A stretch of DNA of 64,000 bases from an uncultured Paraprevotella sp. (GCA_944321365.1 CALULA010000007.1:62001-126000); one strand, 5' to 3'. Positions 8,098-16,823 are shown, counted from the first letter of the stretch. Program-made: numbers and translations. The notes: generated by a model from the letters alone, not told the origin.

Positions 8098-9573
8098 ATG
8101 AACAGACAAAAAAAATCACGTTTGACCATCTGTGCGGCCATATTCAGCTGCATGGGCACAGGTTTTACAGCGTGCGATGACACGATGTCGTTCACTGCCG
8201 ACCGCAGTGCGCTTTTGTCCTTTTCTGCCGATACGGTGCAGTTCGATACGGTGATTTCTACTGTCGGGTCGAGCACGCGGCAGTTGATGGTTTATAATCG
8301 GAATGCAGACGGATTGCGGATTGTCTCGGTACGGTTGCAGAAAGGCAGCACCACTCCTTTCAGAGTGAATGTGGACGGAACTTACCTGGAGCCTGAGAGT
8401 GGGGCGCGGGCTTATGATTTTGAAGTCCGCACGGGCGACAGCATCCGCGTTTTTGCGGAGGTCACGATGCCTTCCAACGGGCAGGATGCTCCTGTACAGC
8501 TGTCGGACACCTTGATTTTCATGCTGGAAAGCGGGGTGGAACAAGGAGTGATATTTTCAGCCGTGGGGCAGGATGCATACATGTGGCATGGAAAAGTGAT
8601 TACTGCGGATACCCTGCTCGAAGCCGGTCGCCCGATTGTGGTTTACGACAGCCTGTCGGTGGCCGAGGGCGTGACGCTCACCATGGCACCGGGAGTGGCA
8701 TTGTATTTCCACGACGGGGCCGATTTGTGGGTGCATGGCCGCGTGGTAGCTGAGGGAACGTTGCAGCAGCCTGTCGTTTTCAGGGGAGACCGCACAGACC
8801 GTATGTTCGATTATCTGCCTTATGATAACACACCTTCACGCTGGGGAGGCATACGGCTACGGGAGAAGAGTCAGGACAATCGTTTCGTTTATGTGGATAT
8901 TCACAGTGCTTCATACGGTATAGCCTGTGACAGTTCGGCAACAGACGTGACGAAACTGACGTTGGAAAACAGCGTGATTCATAATGTCGGCGGTGAAGGA
9001 CTGGGACTCTACCACTGCCGTTCCTATGTGAGGAATACACAGATCAGCAACACTTTGGGACACTGTGTGGCCGTAGTGGGAGGGTGGACGGAATTTGTCC
9101 ATTGCACGGTGGCACAGTTCTATCCTTGGGATGCAGGCCGGGGCAATGCGCTGTATATGGCCAACAAATGGCTGGCTTTGGACTATCCGTTGGAACATGC
9201 TCATTTCCGGAACTGTCTGATAACGGGATATGCCGATGATGTCGTGAATGGCAACATCGAGGATGAGCAAAACAACGTGGACTACTGCTTTGACCATTGC
9301 GTGATGCGCACGGTGGAGTCGGACGATGCGGCGCGTTTTGTGAACGTCTTTTATGAAAAGCCAGACGAGGAAGGTACCGGAGAGTCGCAGTTCCGCCTTT
9401 TTGATACGGACAATTTTCTGTATGATTTCCGTCTGGAGTCCGTTTCTGCAGCCCGTGACCGTGGGGCGCACGAATGGGCCGTCGGTTGTCCGACTGATCG
9501 CTACGGCGTAAGTCGTATGGATGATAATGCTCCGGACGCGGGCTGTTACGAATATGTTCCGGACGAGGAATAA
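8098..9573 (+). CDS. Lipoprotein with right-handed beta-helix domain
   Basis: Surface or periplasmic lipoprotein of 491 aa; no enzymatic residue set was recognised. The signal sequence ends in the lipobox FTAC followed by DD. After a beta-rich N-terminal region (about 40-180) the rest has irregular repeated stretches such as LTLENSVIHNVGGEGLGLYH and VEFTAAQ-like turns typical of parallel beta-helix (pectate-lyase fold) proteins. The C-terminus (DRGAHEWAVGCPTDRYG.. GCYEY) resembles the end of Bacteroidetes polymorphic-outer-membrane/beta-helix proteins. It starts 8 nt after the pepD terminator and overlaps the next gene by 20 nt, suggesting translational coupling with the secreted nuclease/phosphatase. 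Carbohydrate binding or cleavage is possible but unproved. Confidence 0.75.
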   Translation: MNRQKKSRLTICAAIFSCMGTGFTACDDTMSFTADRSALLSFSADTVQFDTVISTVGSSTRQLMVYNRNADGLRIVSVRLQKGSTTPFRVNVDGTYLEPESGARAYDFEVRTGDSIRVFAEVTMPSNGQDAPVQLSDTLIFMLESGVEQGVIFSAVGQDAYMWHGKVITADTLLEAGRPIVVYDSLSVAEGVTLTMAPGVALYFHDGADLWVHGRVVAEGTLQQPVVFRGDRTDRMFDYLPYDNTPSRWGGIRLREKSQDNRFVYVDIHSASYGIACDSSATDVTKLTLENSVIHNVGGEGLGLYHCRSYVRNTQISNTLGHCVAVVGGWTEFVHCTVAQFYPWDAGRGNALYMANKWLALDYPLEHAHFRNCLITGYADDVVNGNIEDEQNNVDYCFDHCVMRTVESDDAARFVNVFYEKPDEEGTGESQFRLFDTDNFLYDFRLESVSAARDRGAHEWAVGCPTDRYGVSRMDDNAPDAGCYEYVPDEE

Positions 9574-10621
9574 GAAGGGCTGGCTGCGTCTTTGGGCTGT
9601 TGGCGCACTGTGTTGCTTTTCGTCTTATGACGGAAAGGCACAAGAGACTTTCCGGATGATGTTCTACAATGTGGAGAATCTGTTTGATTGTCGTCACGAC
9701 AGCCTGAAAGAAGACTGTGAGTTCCTGCCGGACGGTGAGAAACGTTGGACACCTGCGCGTTACTGGCGCAAACTGAATGCTCTGTCTAAGGTGATTGCGG
9801 CTGCGGGTGAGCACCGTCTGCCGGACGTGATAGGCTTATGCGAGGTGGAGAATGACAGTGTGTTGTCTGATCTGACCCGCCGTTCGGCTTTGCGCACATT
9901 GGGCTACCGCTATTTGATGACGCATTCGCCCGATGTCCGTGGCATAGATGTGGCGTTGCTCTATCAGCCCGGCAGTTTCCGGCTGTTGGCGATGCGGGAG
10001 GTGGAAGTGCCTTCCCGCGAGGCGGGGTTCCGTCCTACACGCAACGTGCTTTATGCCAAAGGGCGGATACTGGCGGGCGACACCTTGCATCTGTTGGTCG
10101 GTCATTTGCCCAGCCGTTTGGGGACGACCCGCACTTCCCGTGCCCATCGTCGGTTGGCTGTCTGCACGGTGCGTCATCTGTTGGATTCCATATATGCGTC
10201 AGAAGCCGCGCCGCGCATTGTCGTTATGGGCGACTTCAATGCTGGAGCAGATGATGCGTTGTTTCGGGATGTGCTGCCGGTATCCCGCAAAAAAGGCGTT
10301 TTTTCCAAGACGGATTTGCTCTATGTTCCGGCTTTGTCCGACAGTTTGCCGACGGAGGTCGGCGGCACTTACCGTTATCGTGGTTTGTGGGAAACGATAG
10401 ATCATATATGGGTCAGCCCGGTGTTGATGGACAGCGCAAGGAATTTTCACACGGCGGACGGAATGCGTTCCGTTGCGGCTTTCCCGTTTCTGTGCGAACC
10501 GGACGAGACCTATGGCGGTGTCCGTCCGTTCCGGACCTATCAGGGACCTTTGTATAAAGGCGGTTACAGCGACCATTTTCCCGTAATATTGGATTTTGTC
10601 TGGCGTTTTCCGGATGATTGA
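9554..10621 (+). CDS. Secreted endonuclease/exonuclease/phosphatase-family protein
   Basis: Metal-dependent phosphodiesterase fold (DNase I-like). From ATG 9554 it is 355 aa with a basic, hydrophobic signal sequence ending near AQETF. Family motifs: FYNVENLFD (metal Asn), VIGLCEVEND (metal Glu), GHLPSR (His), MGDFNAGADD (Asp/Asn) and the closing GYSDHFPVILDF (Asp-His pair). The substrate could be nucleic acid, phospholipid or phosphoester. The start overlaps the lipoprotein gene by 20 nt; the frame opens further upstream, but the signal peptide favours 9554. Confidence 0.85.
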   Translation: MFRTRNKKGWLRLWAVGALCCFSSYDGKAQETFRMMFYNVENLFDCRHDSLKEDCEFLPDGEKRWTPARYWRKLNALSKVIAAAGEHRLPDVIGLCEVENDSVLSDLTRRSALRTLGYRYLMTHSPDVRGIDVALLYQPGSFRLLAMREVEVPSREAGFRPTRNVLYAKGRILAGDTLHLLVGHLPSRLGTTRTSRAHRRLAVCTVRHLLDSIYASEAAPRIVVMGDFNAGADDALFRDVLPVSRKKGVFSKTDLLYVPALSDSLPTEVGGTYRYRGLWETIDHIWVSPVLMDSARNFHTADGMRSVAAFPFLCEPDETYGGVRPFRTYQGPLYKGGYSDHFPVILDFVWRFPDD

Positions 10622-10686
10622 GCTGTAGCACTGCTGTCGTTGGCGTACAGCCAAGGGATGTGCCGGTCAGGGGGCATCTGTTCCCG

Positions 10687-10774
10687 TAGCGGAAGGGCTT
10701 GATTTTCCTTGCGCAAGACTGACGACGCTTTTGCGCAATGTCCGTGATGTCTTTGCGCAAGGATTATGACTGTG
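10687..10774. repeat. 22-nt phased array A (4 units) between convergent genes
   Basis: The cores begin with the 4-nt centre at 10689 (GCGG), 10711, 10733 and 10755 (GCGC), so every interval is 22 nt. Three cores read TTGCGCAA, the first TAGCGGAA. Spacers of about 14 nt differ between units. It fills most of the gap between the convergent phosphatase and acetyltransferase genes. See the finding on the whole repeat family. Confidence 0.85.
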
Positions 10775-10800
10775 TTCTGCAGGAGGTCTTTCGCTTTGTC

Positions 10801-11394
10801 TTAAATCTGTGAAAGATATTTTTGTTTGTCTTCTTCTGTAATGTAGCGGACTACCCTGCACGGGTTGCCGACGGCCAATACTCCCGCCGGAAGGTCGCGG
10901 ACCACCACGCTTCCCGCACCGACCACCGTATCATCTCCGATGGTCACTCCGGGCAGTACGCTAACGTGTGCTCCTATCCACACGTTGTTTCCTATCGTAA
11001 TGGGGTAGGCATATTCAAGTCCTTTGTTGCGTTGTTCGGTGTCCAACGGGTGTCCGGCCGTGTAGAAACCGCACTGCGGAGCAACGAACACATTGTCTCC
11101 GAAAGTCACCTTGGCTCCGTCGAGAATGACGCAATTCATGTTCATGAAAAAGTTTTCGCCCACCTCTATGTTGTAACCGTAATCACAGAAAAACGGGGAA
11201 ATGATGGTGAAGTTCTCTTTGCTCTTGCCCAGAAGCTGCCGCAAGAGGGCTTGCCGCTCTTGGGTTTGTGAGGGCCGCATGCGGTTCAGTTCAAAAATCG
11301 TGTCGGCGCAGATTTCCCGTTCTTTCAGGAGTTCGGCATCATAGTTGGCGTCATATAGCTTGCCGGCATGGGCTTTCATTTTTTCTGTTTCCAT
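10801..11394 (-). CDS. Sugar O-acetyltransferase, maltose acetyltransferase type
   Basis: Acetyl-CoA-dependent acetyltransferase with the left-handed beta-helix (hexapeptide) fold. From ATG 11394 it is 197 aa: an N-terminal helical Maa domain (KMKAHAGKLYDANYDAELL) followed by hexapeptide turns including VGENFFMNMNCVILDG, APQCGFYTAGHPL (catalytic His) and WIGAHVSVLPGVTIGDDTVVGAGSV (split here as WIGAHVSVLPG and VTIGDDTVVGAGSV). Maa/LacA/NodL relatives acetylate glucose, maltose or galactosides; the substrate here is unknown. The frame extends upstream to 11466, but a -33/-7 promoter lies at 11435-11466, so 11394 (or ATG 11379) is the start. Confidence 0.9.
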   Translation of the reverse strand: METEKMKAHAGKLYDANYDAELLKEREICADTIFELNRMRPSQTQERQALLRQLLGKSKENFTIISPFFCDYGYNIEVGENFFMNMNCVILDGAKVTFGDNVFVAPQCGFYTAGHPLDTEQRNKGLEYAYPITIGNNVWIGAHVSVLPGVTIGDDTVVGAGSVVVRDLPAGVLAVGNPCRVVRYITEEDKQKYLSQI

Positions 11395-11434
11395 TTTATC
11401 TGTCTGTTTGAGCGGTGTTAATGTATCATTGCAG

Positions 11435-11466
11435 GCAAATATAGCGGAAAAACTTGTATGGGGCAA
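11435..11466 (-). promoter_or_regulatory. Bacteroidetes promoter of the acetyltransferase gene
   Basis: On the minus strand TTG (11464-11466) lies 20 nt before TATATTTGC (11435-11443), a good -33/-7 pair. A second -7-like box, TATCTTTG at 11467-11474, faces the + strand; no + strand gene follows it. Confidence 0.7.
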
Positions 11467-11641
11467 TATCTTTGCGCGACAGCTTGACTTTTTCAGCGTA
11501 GACGTCTGTTCTCTGCTTTCCGTGGTGTCGGTGCGGGCCGTTGTGTAGTCCGGTGTGGTGTTGTCGGGCTTGTCTGTGGGACGGCTGTGGCGTCCGGCCC
11601 GTCGGGGGCGGCCGGCTGTTTATCTTTCGGCATGAGCAGAA

Positions 11642-11691
11642 AGGGCTGTCTCCGCGCCGCTTTGTGAATGAGTGGAGCGGGAGACAGCCCT
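11642..11691 (-). terminator. Hairpin downstream of the first aldo/keto reductase gene
   Basis: The arms AGGGCTGTCTCC and GGAGACAGCCCT (12 bp) enclose a 26-nt loop, 28 nt after the stop codon of the minus-strand reductase. The following minus-strand bases are only moderately T-rich. The rest of the gap (11475-11641) is GC-rich with no supported gene. Confidence 0.6.
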
Positions 11692-11718
11692 CGTGCTGTA
11701 CGCTGAGGTGTTTCGGAC

Positions 11719-12582
11719 TTATTTGCCGGCTGGGCGGAATTGCCTGTCGTAATTCAGCAGGAATTTTGCCATCTGCGGGTCGTTGAAGTCGGCCGCAAGC
11801 GGATGTCCGGTGTCCAGACGGCGCAGGGCTTCCATATCTGCTGCTGTCAGTGTGAAGTCGTCTATGTTGAGGTTGCTGATTATACGTTCTTTTTTTGTGG
11901 ATTGCGGAATGATGATGATGCCTTCCTCCGTCAGAAATTTCAAGGCGACCTGTGCGTTGTCTTTACCGTACTTCGCGCCTATGGCTTTCAGGGTTCCGTC
12001 GGTGAACAGGCCGTTCATGCCGCGTGCCAGCGGGCTCCAGGCCATGAGTTGCGTACCGTATTCCTTTATCAGGCTGCGCATGCTGACTTGTTGTGAGAAT
12101 ACATGTGTCTCCAGTTGTAGCACAGCCGGTTTCACTTCCATGTTTTCTGCCAGGTCTACAAAGCGTGCATCGTAGAAGTTGCTCAGTCCGATGGCTCGCA
12201 CCTTCCCCGCTTTGTAGGCTTTTTCCATTGCACGATAGGTGCCGTAGTAGTCGCCGAAAGGCTGGTGGATGAGGAGCAGGTCGATGTAGTCTGTTTTCAG
12301 TTTGCGCAAAGATTCGTCGATGCTGTGTGCGGCTTTCTCCTCTCCGGCATTCGTTATCCATACCTTGGTCGTGAGGAACAGCTCCTGGCGGGGAATGCCG
12401 CATTTGCTGACCGCTTCGCCTACACCTTCTTCGTTGTAGTAGGCTTGCGCCGTGTCGATGGAACGGTAGCCTGCGTTCAGGGCTTCCGTGACGAAATGTT
12501 CACATGCTTCGGGCGTGATTTGCCAGACGCCGTAGCCTGTTTGTGGCATTTCGACGCCGTTGTTTAATCTGATGGTTTTCAT
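11719..12582 (-). CDS. Aldo/keto reductase (AKR) 1
   Basis: NAD(P)H-dependent carbonyl reductase, TIM barrel, 287 aa. The catalytic tetrad is visible: Asp and Tyr in SIDTAQAYYNEEGVG, Lys in FLTTKVWI, His in DLLLIHQPFGD. The C-terminal cofactor segment is IIIIPQSTKKERIISNLN. It resembles the 2,5-diketogluconate/methylglyoxal reductase group. It shares its N-terminal pattern (IRLNNGVEMP) with the next upstream gene (VRLNNGISMP), so the two look like a tandem duplication. It lies 100 nt downstream of AKR 2 with no -7 box recognised between them, so co-transcription is possible. Confidence 0.92.
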   Translation of the reverse strand: MKTIRLNNGVEMPQTGYGVWQITPEACEHFVTEALNAGYRSIDTAQAYYNEEGVGEAVSKCGIPRQELFLTTKVWITNAGEEKAAHSIDESLRKLKTDYIDLLLIHQPFGDYYGTYRAMEKAYKAGKVRAIGLSNFYDARFVDLAENMEVKPAVLQLETHVFSQQVSMRSLIKEYGTQLMAWSPLARGMNGLFTDGTLKAIGAKYGKDNAQVALKFLTEEGIIIIPQSTKKERIISNLNIDDFTLTAADMEALRRLDTGHPLAADFNDPQMAKFLLNYDRQFRPAGK

Positions 12583-12682
12583 TGTCGGGATTTGTTTTGC
12601 TGTTATTTTTCTGGTGAAACGTCATTTATGATTATCCTCTTGTCCGGTCTTTGCGTGAGACGGTTACATGTCCTTTTGCCTG

Positions 12683-13531
12683 TCAGTCGTGTATTTTGTG
12701 CAGGCCAATCCATCGTGTCGTTGCCAGATCCGTGTCGTCGTAGATGGGGCTGCGGCCTGTGTCCAGACGGGCTATGGCGTTCATTTCCTCGTCGGTCAGT
12801 CTGAAGTCGAAGATGTTGAGGTTTTCTACCATCCGTTCCTTGTGTACGGTTTTAGGGATGACCACGATATGGCGTTGGTTCAGCCAGCGGAGGATGACAC
12901 CGCCTACGGTCTTGCCATGGTTTGCGGCTATGGTTTTCAGCACGGGGTGGTTGAAAATGTCGTTCTGTCCTTCGGCAAAAGGTGCCCATGCTTCATGTTG
13001 TATGCCTTCTTGTTTCAGGAATGCATTGGCGGTTTGTTGCTGGAAGAAAGGGTGCGTTTCCAACTGGTTGACGGCGGGTTTCACCTCGTTGTGCAGAAAA
13101 AGGTCTTGCAACCGTTCACAGCTGAAGCTTGTCACGCCGATGGCACGTACCCGTCCTTCTTTGTACAGACGCTCGGCAGCCCGCCATGCTGCGTAATAGT
13201 TGCCGTAAGGTTTGTGCAGCAGATAAAGGTCCAGGTAGTCCAGACCGAGCTTTTTCATCGACAGGTCGAAGGCCCGCAAGGCATCGTCATATTCATAATC
13301 CTGCACCCACAGTTTAGTGGTGACGAAAATGTCCTCACGTTTCAGCCCGCTGTGACGGATGGCGTTGCCCACTTGCTCCTCGTTAAAATAAGAAGAGGCC
13401 GTATCAATCAGCCGGTAACCCACTTCGAGTGCGTCGGTGACGACTCTTTCTGTTTCGTTCTCAGGAATCTGATAGACGCCGAATCCGATGGAAGGCATGC
13501 TGATTCCGTTGTTTAATCGTACGCTGTTCAT
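12683..13531 (-). CDS. Aldo/keto reductase (AKR) 2
   Basis: Same family as its neighbour; 282 aa. Catalytic residues lie in LIDTASSYFNEEQVG (Asp, Tyr), FVTTKLWV (Lys) and DLYLLHKPYGN (His); the cofactor-binding end is IVVIPKTVHKERMVENLN. The start is the first Met, before NSVRLNNGISMPSIGFG. A -7 box lies 30 nt upstream, so it probably begins its own transcript, which may continue into AKR 1. The physiological substrate is unknown. Confidence 0.92.
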   Translation of the reverse strand: MNSVRLNNGISMPSIGFGVYQIPENETERVVTDALEVGYRLIDTASSYFNEEQVGNAIRHSGLKREDIFVTTKLWVQDYEYDDALRAFDLSMKKLGLDYLDLYLLHKPYGNYYAAWRAAERLYKEGRVRAIGVTSFSCERLQDLFLHNEVKPAVNQLETHPFFQQQTANAFLKQEGIQHEAWAPFAEGQNDIFNHPVLKTIAANHGKTVGGVILRWLNQRHIVVIPKTVHKERMVENLNIFDFRLTDEEMNAIARLDTGRSPIYDDTDLATTRWIGLHKIHD

Positions 13532-13560
13532 CTCGTTTTTTTGCTTTGAATCTTACGATG

Positions 13561-13568
13561 CAAAGTTA
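13561..13568 (-). promoter_or_regulatory. -7 box TAACTTTG upstream of AKR 2
   Basis: The minus strand reads TAACTTTG (TAnnTTTG consensus) 30 nt before the start codon. No clear -33 element. Confidence 0.6.
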
Positions 13569-13711
13569 CTGAATCCCCGGCGCGAAACTGTTATTTTATC
13601 AGGCGTGATATTTTCACTTTTCGTGGTTTCTTTGCATGCGTTTGCGGTTTTGCCGGCATTGCCGCCGGGGGAATCAGTCTCTTGCATGATGAATGGCTCT
13701 GTGGGGCAGTC

Positions 13712-14545
13712 TCACCAACCGGCCAATGGTATCTTTTGCGTGGGGGCCGGGAATGCCTGGTCTATTTCATGCAGGTCTTCTTCCGTCAGTGTGAGATCAA
13801 GGCTGCGTGCGTTCTCTTCGACGTGTACTAAGCTGCCTGCTTTGGGGGTGGCGATGATTCCGGGTTGCCGTGTCATCCAGGCCAGCATCACTTGTGTGGG
13901 AGTAGCATCGTGTCGGCGTGCGATTTCTGCAAGTGTTTTGTGGTGGCGCAGGCGGCCTTCACCTAAAGGCGTATAAGCCATGATTGGAATGCCATGCCGC
14001 CTGCTCCAGGGCAGGAGGTCGAATTCTATGCCGCGTTCTTTGAGATTGTAGAGTACTTGGTTGGCTGCACATGCTGTTCCTTTGGGCAGCGCAAGAATGT
14101 GCTCCATGTCTTTCACGTCGAGGTTGCTCATGCCCCAGCGCACGATTTTTCCTTCCTGCTGTAGTTCGGTAAAAGCGCGGACGGTTTCGGAAAAAGGATA
14201 ACGGCCTATCCAGTGCAGCAGGTACAGGTCGATATAATCAGTTCCCAGACGCCGGAGACTGCGTTCACACGCACGTTTTGTTCCTTCATAGCCGGCATTG
14301 CCGGGAAGCACCTTGCTTACGATGAATGCCTGTTCGCGGCAATGGCGGACGGCTTCACCCACTAAATCTTCAGTGTCGTACATTTCGGCAGTGTCGATGA
14401 CGTTCATTCCCAGGTCGATGCCCCGGCGCAGGGCTTGTATCTCTTCTTTGCGGTGACGGCCCATCTGATAAGTGCCTTGTCCTATCGGGCATACTTGCCG
14501 GCCGTCCGGGAAACAGACGTAAGGTGTTGAGTTGGAGTGCAGCAT
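13712..14545 (-). CDS. Aldo/keto reductase (AKR) 3, YeaE-like
   Basis: 277-aa aldo/keto reductase more distant from the two downstream copies. Catalytic residues lie in VIDTAEMYDTEDLVGEAV (Asp, Tyr), AFIVSKVLPGN (Lys) and DLYLLHWIGRYPF (His); the cofactor segment is GIIATPKAGSLVHVEENA. The N-terminus (YVCFPDGRQVCPIGQGTYQMG) resembles E. coli YeaE-type methylglyoxal reductases. It follows the Fe-S flavoprotein gene after 33 nt, suggesting one redox operon. Confidence 0.9.
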   Translation of the reverse strand: MLHSNSTPYVCFPDGRQVCPIGQGTYQMGRHRKEEIQALRRGIDLGMNVIDTAEMYDTEDLVGEAVRHCREQAFIVSKVLPGNAGYEGTKRACERSLRRLGTDYIDLYLLHWIGRYPFSETVRAFTELQQEGKIVRWGMSNLDVKDMEHILALPKGTACAANQVLYNLKERGIEFDLLPWSRRHGIPIMAYTPLGEGRLRHHKTLAEIARRHDATPTQVMLAWMTRQPGIIATPKAGSLVHVEENARSLDLTLTEEDLHEIDQAFPAPTQKIPLAGW

Positions 14546-14578
14546 TGTTTTTTCTGTCTATGGCGTGGAATATTGAGG

Positions 14579-15193
14579 TTATCGGATAAAGTTGGTGAAC
14601 ATCTGTGGCTCCTGTTCCGGAATCGGTTCTTCGCCCCGCTTCAGGTTTTTCAGCATCCATGCCATGTTCCGCCCCAGCGTCCGCATGGTTTGCAGTCCCT
14701 CCTCGTCCTGTGCGGCCTCGCCGGGCAACCTGCCGTGCACGCTGTTCCAGTATTGGGACGAGACTACGGGCATGTGGCTGATCGTGAAATATTTGTTCAG
14801 ACGGTCGAACGTGGCACTGGCACCTCCTCTGCGGCAGACTGCAACAGCAGCGGCCGGTTTGTATTGTAACAGATGTGATGAGGAGTAGAACAGACGGTCG
14901 AGCAAGGCACATAACGAACCGTTCGGGCCTGCATAGTAAACCGGAGAGCCTATCACCAATCCGTCTGTGGCTTCCAACTTTTCGCGGACCTTATTATATA
15001 AGGTGTCGTTGAACACGCATCTTTTCAGTTCTCTGCAGCGGTAGCAGGCGATGCAGCCCTGCACGGCTTTGGTGCCGATGTGCACGATTTCGGTGTCTAT
15101 GCCGCAAGTCTGCAGTGATTTCGCTACTTCAGACAGGGCGATATAGGTGTTTCCGTTGTTGTGTGGACTTCCGTTGATAAGTAGTACTTTCAT
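14579..15193 (-). CDS. NADPH-dependent FMN reductase-like iron-sulfur flavoprotein
   Basis: Flavodoxin-fold oxidoreductase of 204 aa from ATG 15193. It has the FMN phosphate loop LLINGSPHNNGNTYIAL, a cysteine cluster in GCIACYRCRELKRCVF typical of archaeal/anaerobe iron-sulfur flavoproteins, and the flavin-ring loop SPVYYAGPNGSLCALLDRLF. The upstream in-frame extension has no homology pattern and would cover the promoter. Probably an electron carrier or quinone/peroxide reductase of the redox operon, divergent from an AraC regulator. Confidence 0.88.
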   Translation of the reverse strand: MKVLLINGSPHNNGNTYIALSEVAKSLQTCGIDTEIVHIGTKAVQGCIACYRCRELKRCVFNDTLYNKVREKLEATDGLVIGSPVYYAGPNGSLCALLDRLFYSSSHLLQYKPAAAVAVCRRGGASATFDRLNKYFTISHMPVVSSQYWNSVHGRLPGEAAQDEEGLQTMRTLGRNMAWMLKNLKRGEEPIPEQEPQMFTNFIR

Positions 15194-15214
15194 GCTTCTG
15201 GATTTGATTATGTG

Positions 15215-15223
15215 GCAAAGATA
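15215..15223 (-). promoter_or_regulatory. -7 box TATCTTTGC for the flavoprotein/AKR 3 operon
   Basis: The minus strand reads TATCTTTGC, 21 nt before the start at 15193. Confidence 0.65.
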
Positions 15224-15356
15224 GTTCCTTTTGCCGATTGCGGGTGTATAAAAATGACGGTATTTCATACCTCGATTACTGCAGATGGATTACAGTGCGG
15301 AAGAGAAAGGAAAGAGAAAATGTGCTGAGCCTCAGAGCGTCGTTTTGAATTTTGCG

Positions 15357-15365
15357 TATATTTGC
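15357..15365 (+). promoter_or_regulatory. -7 box TATATTTGC for the AraC gene
   Basis: TATATTTGC lies 32 nt before ATG 15398. Because it overlaps the in-frame upstream extension, it argues for 15398 as the true start. Confidence 0.65.
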
Positions 15366-15397
15366 GGGGTGAAACGAAAGGAACGGAGGAGACAGGG

Positions 15398-16222
15398 ATG
15401 GAAAATACGGCTTTTGACGGCATCGTTTTTGCTGACAGCCTGCGTGATTGTGACGTCTTGCACTATGACGGTCGGGTGATTCATATTCTTTGTCGGCAGG
15501 GAAGCATGAGTTTTCTGTTGAGGGACGTCCTGTATAACATTGTAGCGGGCGACTATGTGATTTTGCCGGCAGGAGTGCCGGTGTCGGAGTTTTGCACGGG
15601 CCGAGATTTTGAAGGTATCGTCATGGGGCTTTCAGAGTCGTTTGTTGCTTCCATCGCCATTCGCAGCAATTATGGCGTTATCGGGCATTTGTCGCTTTTA
15701 CAGAATCCGGTGATGAAACTGTCCGAACATGATTTTCAGCTGTGCGAGAAGGCTTTGCTTTACTTGCGCGAACGGATGGCCGACGTGTCGCATCTGTTTC
15801 GCGAGGAACTGCTCGGCAGTTTGTTGACGGCACATATCCTTGACCTTTACGACATACATGCCCGCAACAATCCCGTACAGGTCGTGTCAGAGCGCGCGGC
15901 CGTTCTGATTCGCCGTTTCATCGGATTGCTCCACGAGGGAGAATGTTTCCGTCATCGAGACCTTGATTTCTATGCCTCGAAGCTCTGCATCACGCCACAT
16001 TATCTGTCGGAACTTTGTCGGAAAGTCAGCGGTCTGCCGGCTTCATATTGGATAGACCGTTTCACGCTCCGTGAAGTCGTACGGCTGCTTGGCCGGAAAG
16101 AACTTTCTTTGTCTGCAATAGCGGAACAGATGAATTTCTCCTCCGTTTCGTATCTTTCGCGTTACGTACAGAAACAGTTGGGCATGTCACCGTCAGAATA
16201 CAGAAACCGGAGTCGGAGTTGA
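15398..16222 (+). CDS. AraC-family transcriptional regulator
   Basis: 274-aa one-component regulator. An N-terminal cupin-like sensing region (about residues 1-150, with LRDVLYNIVAGDYVILPAG) precedes a C-terminal pair of helix-turn-helix motifs: DLDFYASKLCITPHYLSELCRK and the typical LSLSAIAEQMNFSSVSYLSRYVQKQLGMSPSEYR, seen here as SLSAIAEQMNFSSVSYLSRY and QLGMSPSEYR. A GGAGGA stretch precedes ATG 15398. It is divergent from the flavoprotein/AKR run, and likely controls it. Confidence 0.92.
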   Translation: MENTAFDGIVFADSLRDCDVLHYDGRVIHILCRQGSMSFLLRDVLYNIVAGDYVILPAGVPVSEFCTGRDFEGIVMGLSESFVASIAIRSNYGVIGHLSLLQNPVMKLSEHDFQLCEKALLYLRERMADVSHLFREELLGSLLTAHILDLYDIHARNNPVQVVSERAAVLIRRFIGLLHEGECFRHRDLDFYASKLCITPHYLSELCRKVSGLPASYWIDRFTLREVVRLLGRKELSLSAIAEQMNFSSVSYLSRYVQKQLGMSPSEYRNRSRS

Positions 16223-16310
16223 CGCCTTTTCTTGCCGAGTATAGCCGGAGACTGTAAACAGACTTCGGGGCATACGTCAGATGCCGGCTGTCTGCATTTG
16301 TGATGAAAGG

Positions 16311-16766
16311 CTACTTTTGCAGTTCGTCATAATCTGGAATGTCCGGCAGAAAGCGGCAAGTGTTTGCTTCGTAATCCATCACGCAACAGTAGTGTTGCCG
16401 GCCGTTGCTCACCATGAGATAGTCCACTTTCAGCACCATATTGTAACGTGAGATCTGCGCGAATACGTTTTGTGTGATTTCAATGTGCGGTGCTTTATAT
16501 TCTATGATGGCTCTTGGGCGCAGTTTAAGGTCATATACGACCGTATCACAGCGTTTGGCCGTACCGTTGAGTCGGAGTGACACCTCGTTGGCCACCAGTC
16601 CGGCGGGGTAGTTCTTCTGCTCGATGAGGAAATGTACGAAATGTTGTCTGACCCATTCTTCCGGAGTGAGTGCCACATATTTCCGTCGTAGGTCGTCGAA
16701 GATAACAGCGCGTCCGTTGTGTTTCTGTACTTTTATGGAATATTGTGGAAGATTTAATGCGAACAT
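16311..16766 (-). CDS. Orphan HSDR_N-like (type I restriction R subunit N-terminal) protein
   Basis: 151 aa; only the N-terminal nuclease-type domain of type I restriction R subunits is present. A PD-(D/E)xK-like pattern is visible: CDTVVYDLKLRP (Asp) and AIIEYKAPHIEIT (Glu-x-Lys), followed by VFAQISRYNMVLKVDYLMVSNG. No helicase domain and no hsdM or hsdS lie nearby. It is divergent from amn, 57 nt apart. Such stand-alone proteins recur next to housekeeping genes in Bacteroidetes; the function is unknown. Confidence 0.8.
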   Translation of the reverse strand: MFALNLPQYSIKVQKHNGRAVIFDDLRRKYVALTPEEWVRQHFVHFLIEQKNYPAGLVANEVSLRLNGTAKRCDTVVYDLKLRPRAIIEYKAPHIEITQNVFAQISRYNMVLKVDYLMVSNGRQHYCCVMDYEANTCRFLPDIPDYDELQK

Positions 16767-16770
16767 TTGC

Positions 16771-16779
16771 TAACTTTGC
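16771..16779 (+). promoter_or_regulatory. -7 box TAACTTTGC for amn
   Basis: TAACTTTGC lies 45 nt before ATG 16824, which rules out the upstream in-frame start at 16767. Confidence 0.65.
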
Positions 16780-16823
16780 AAGAGATAGTCCCTTTGTTTA
16801 TCGTGGGGCAAAAATACGAAAAA

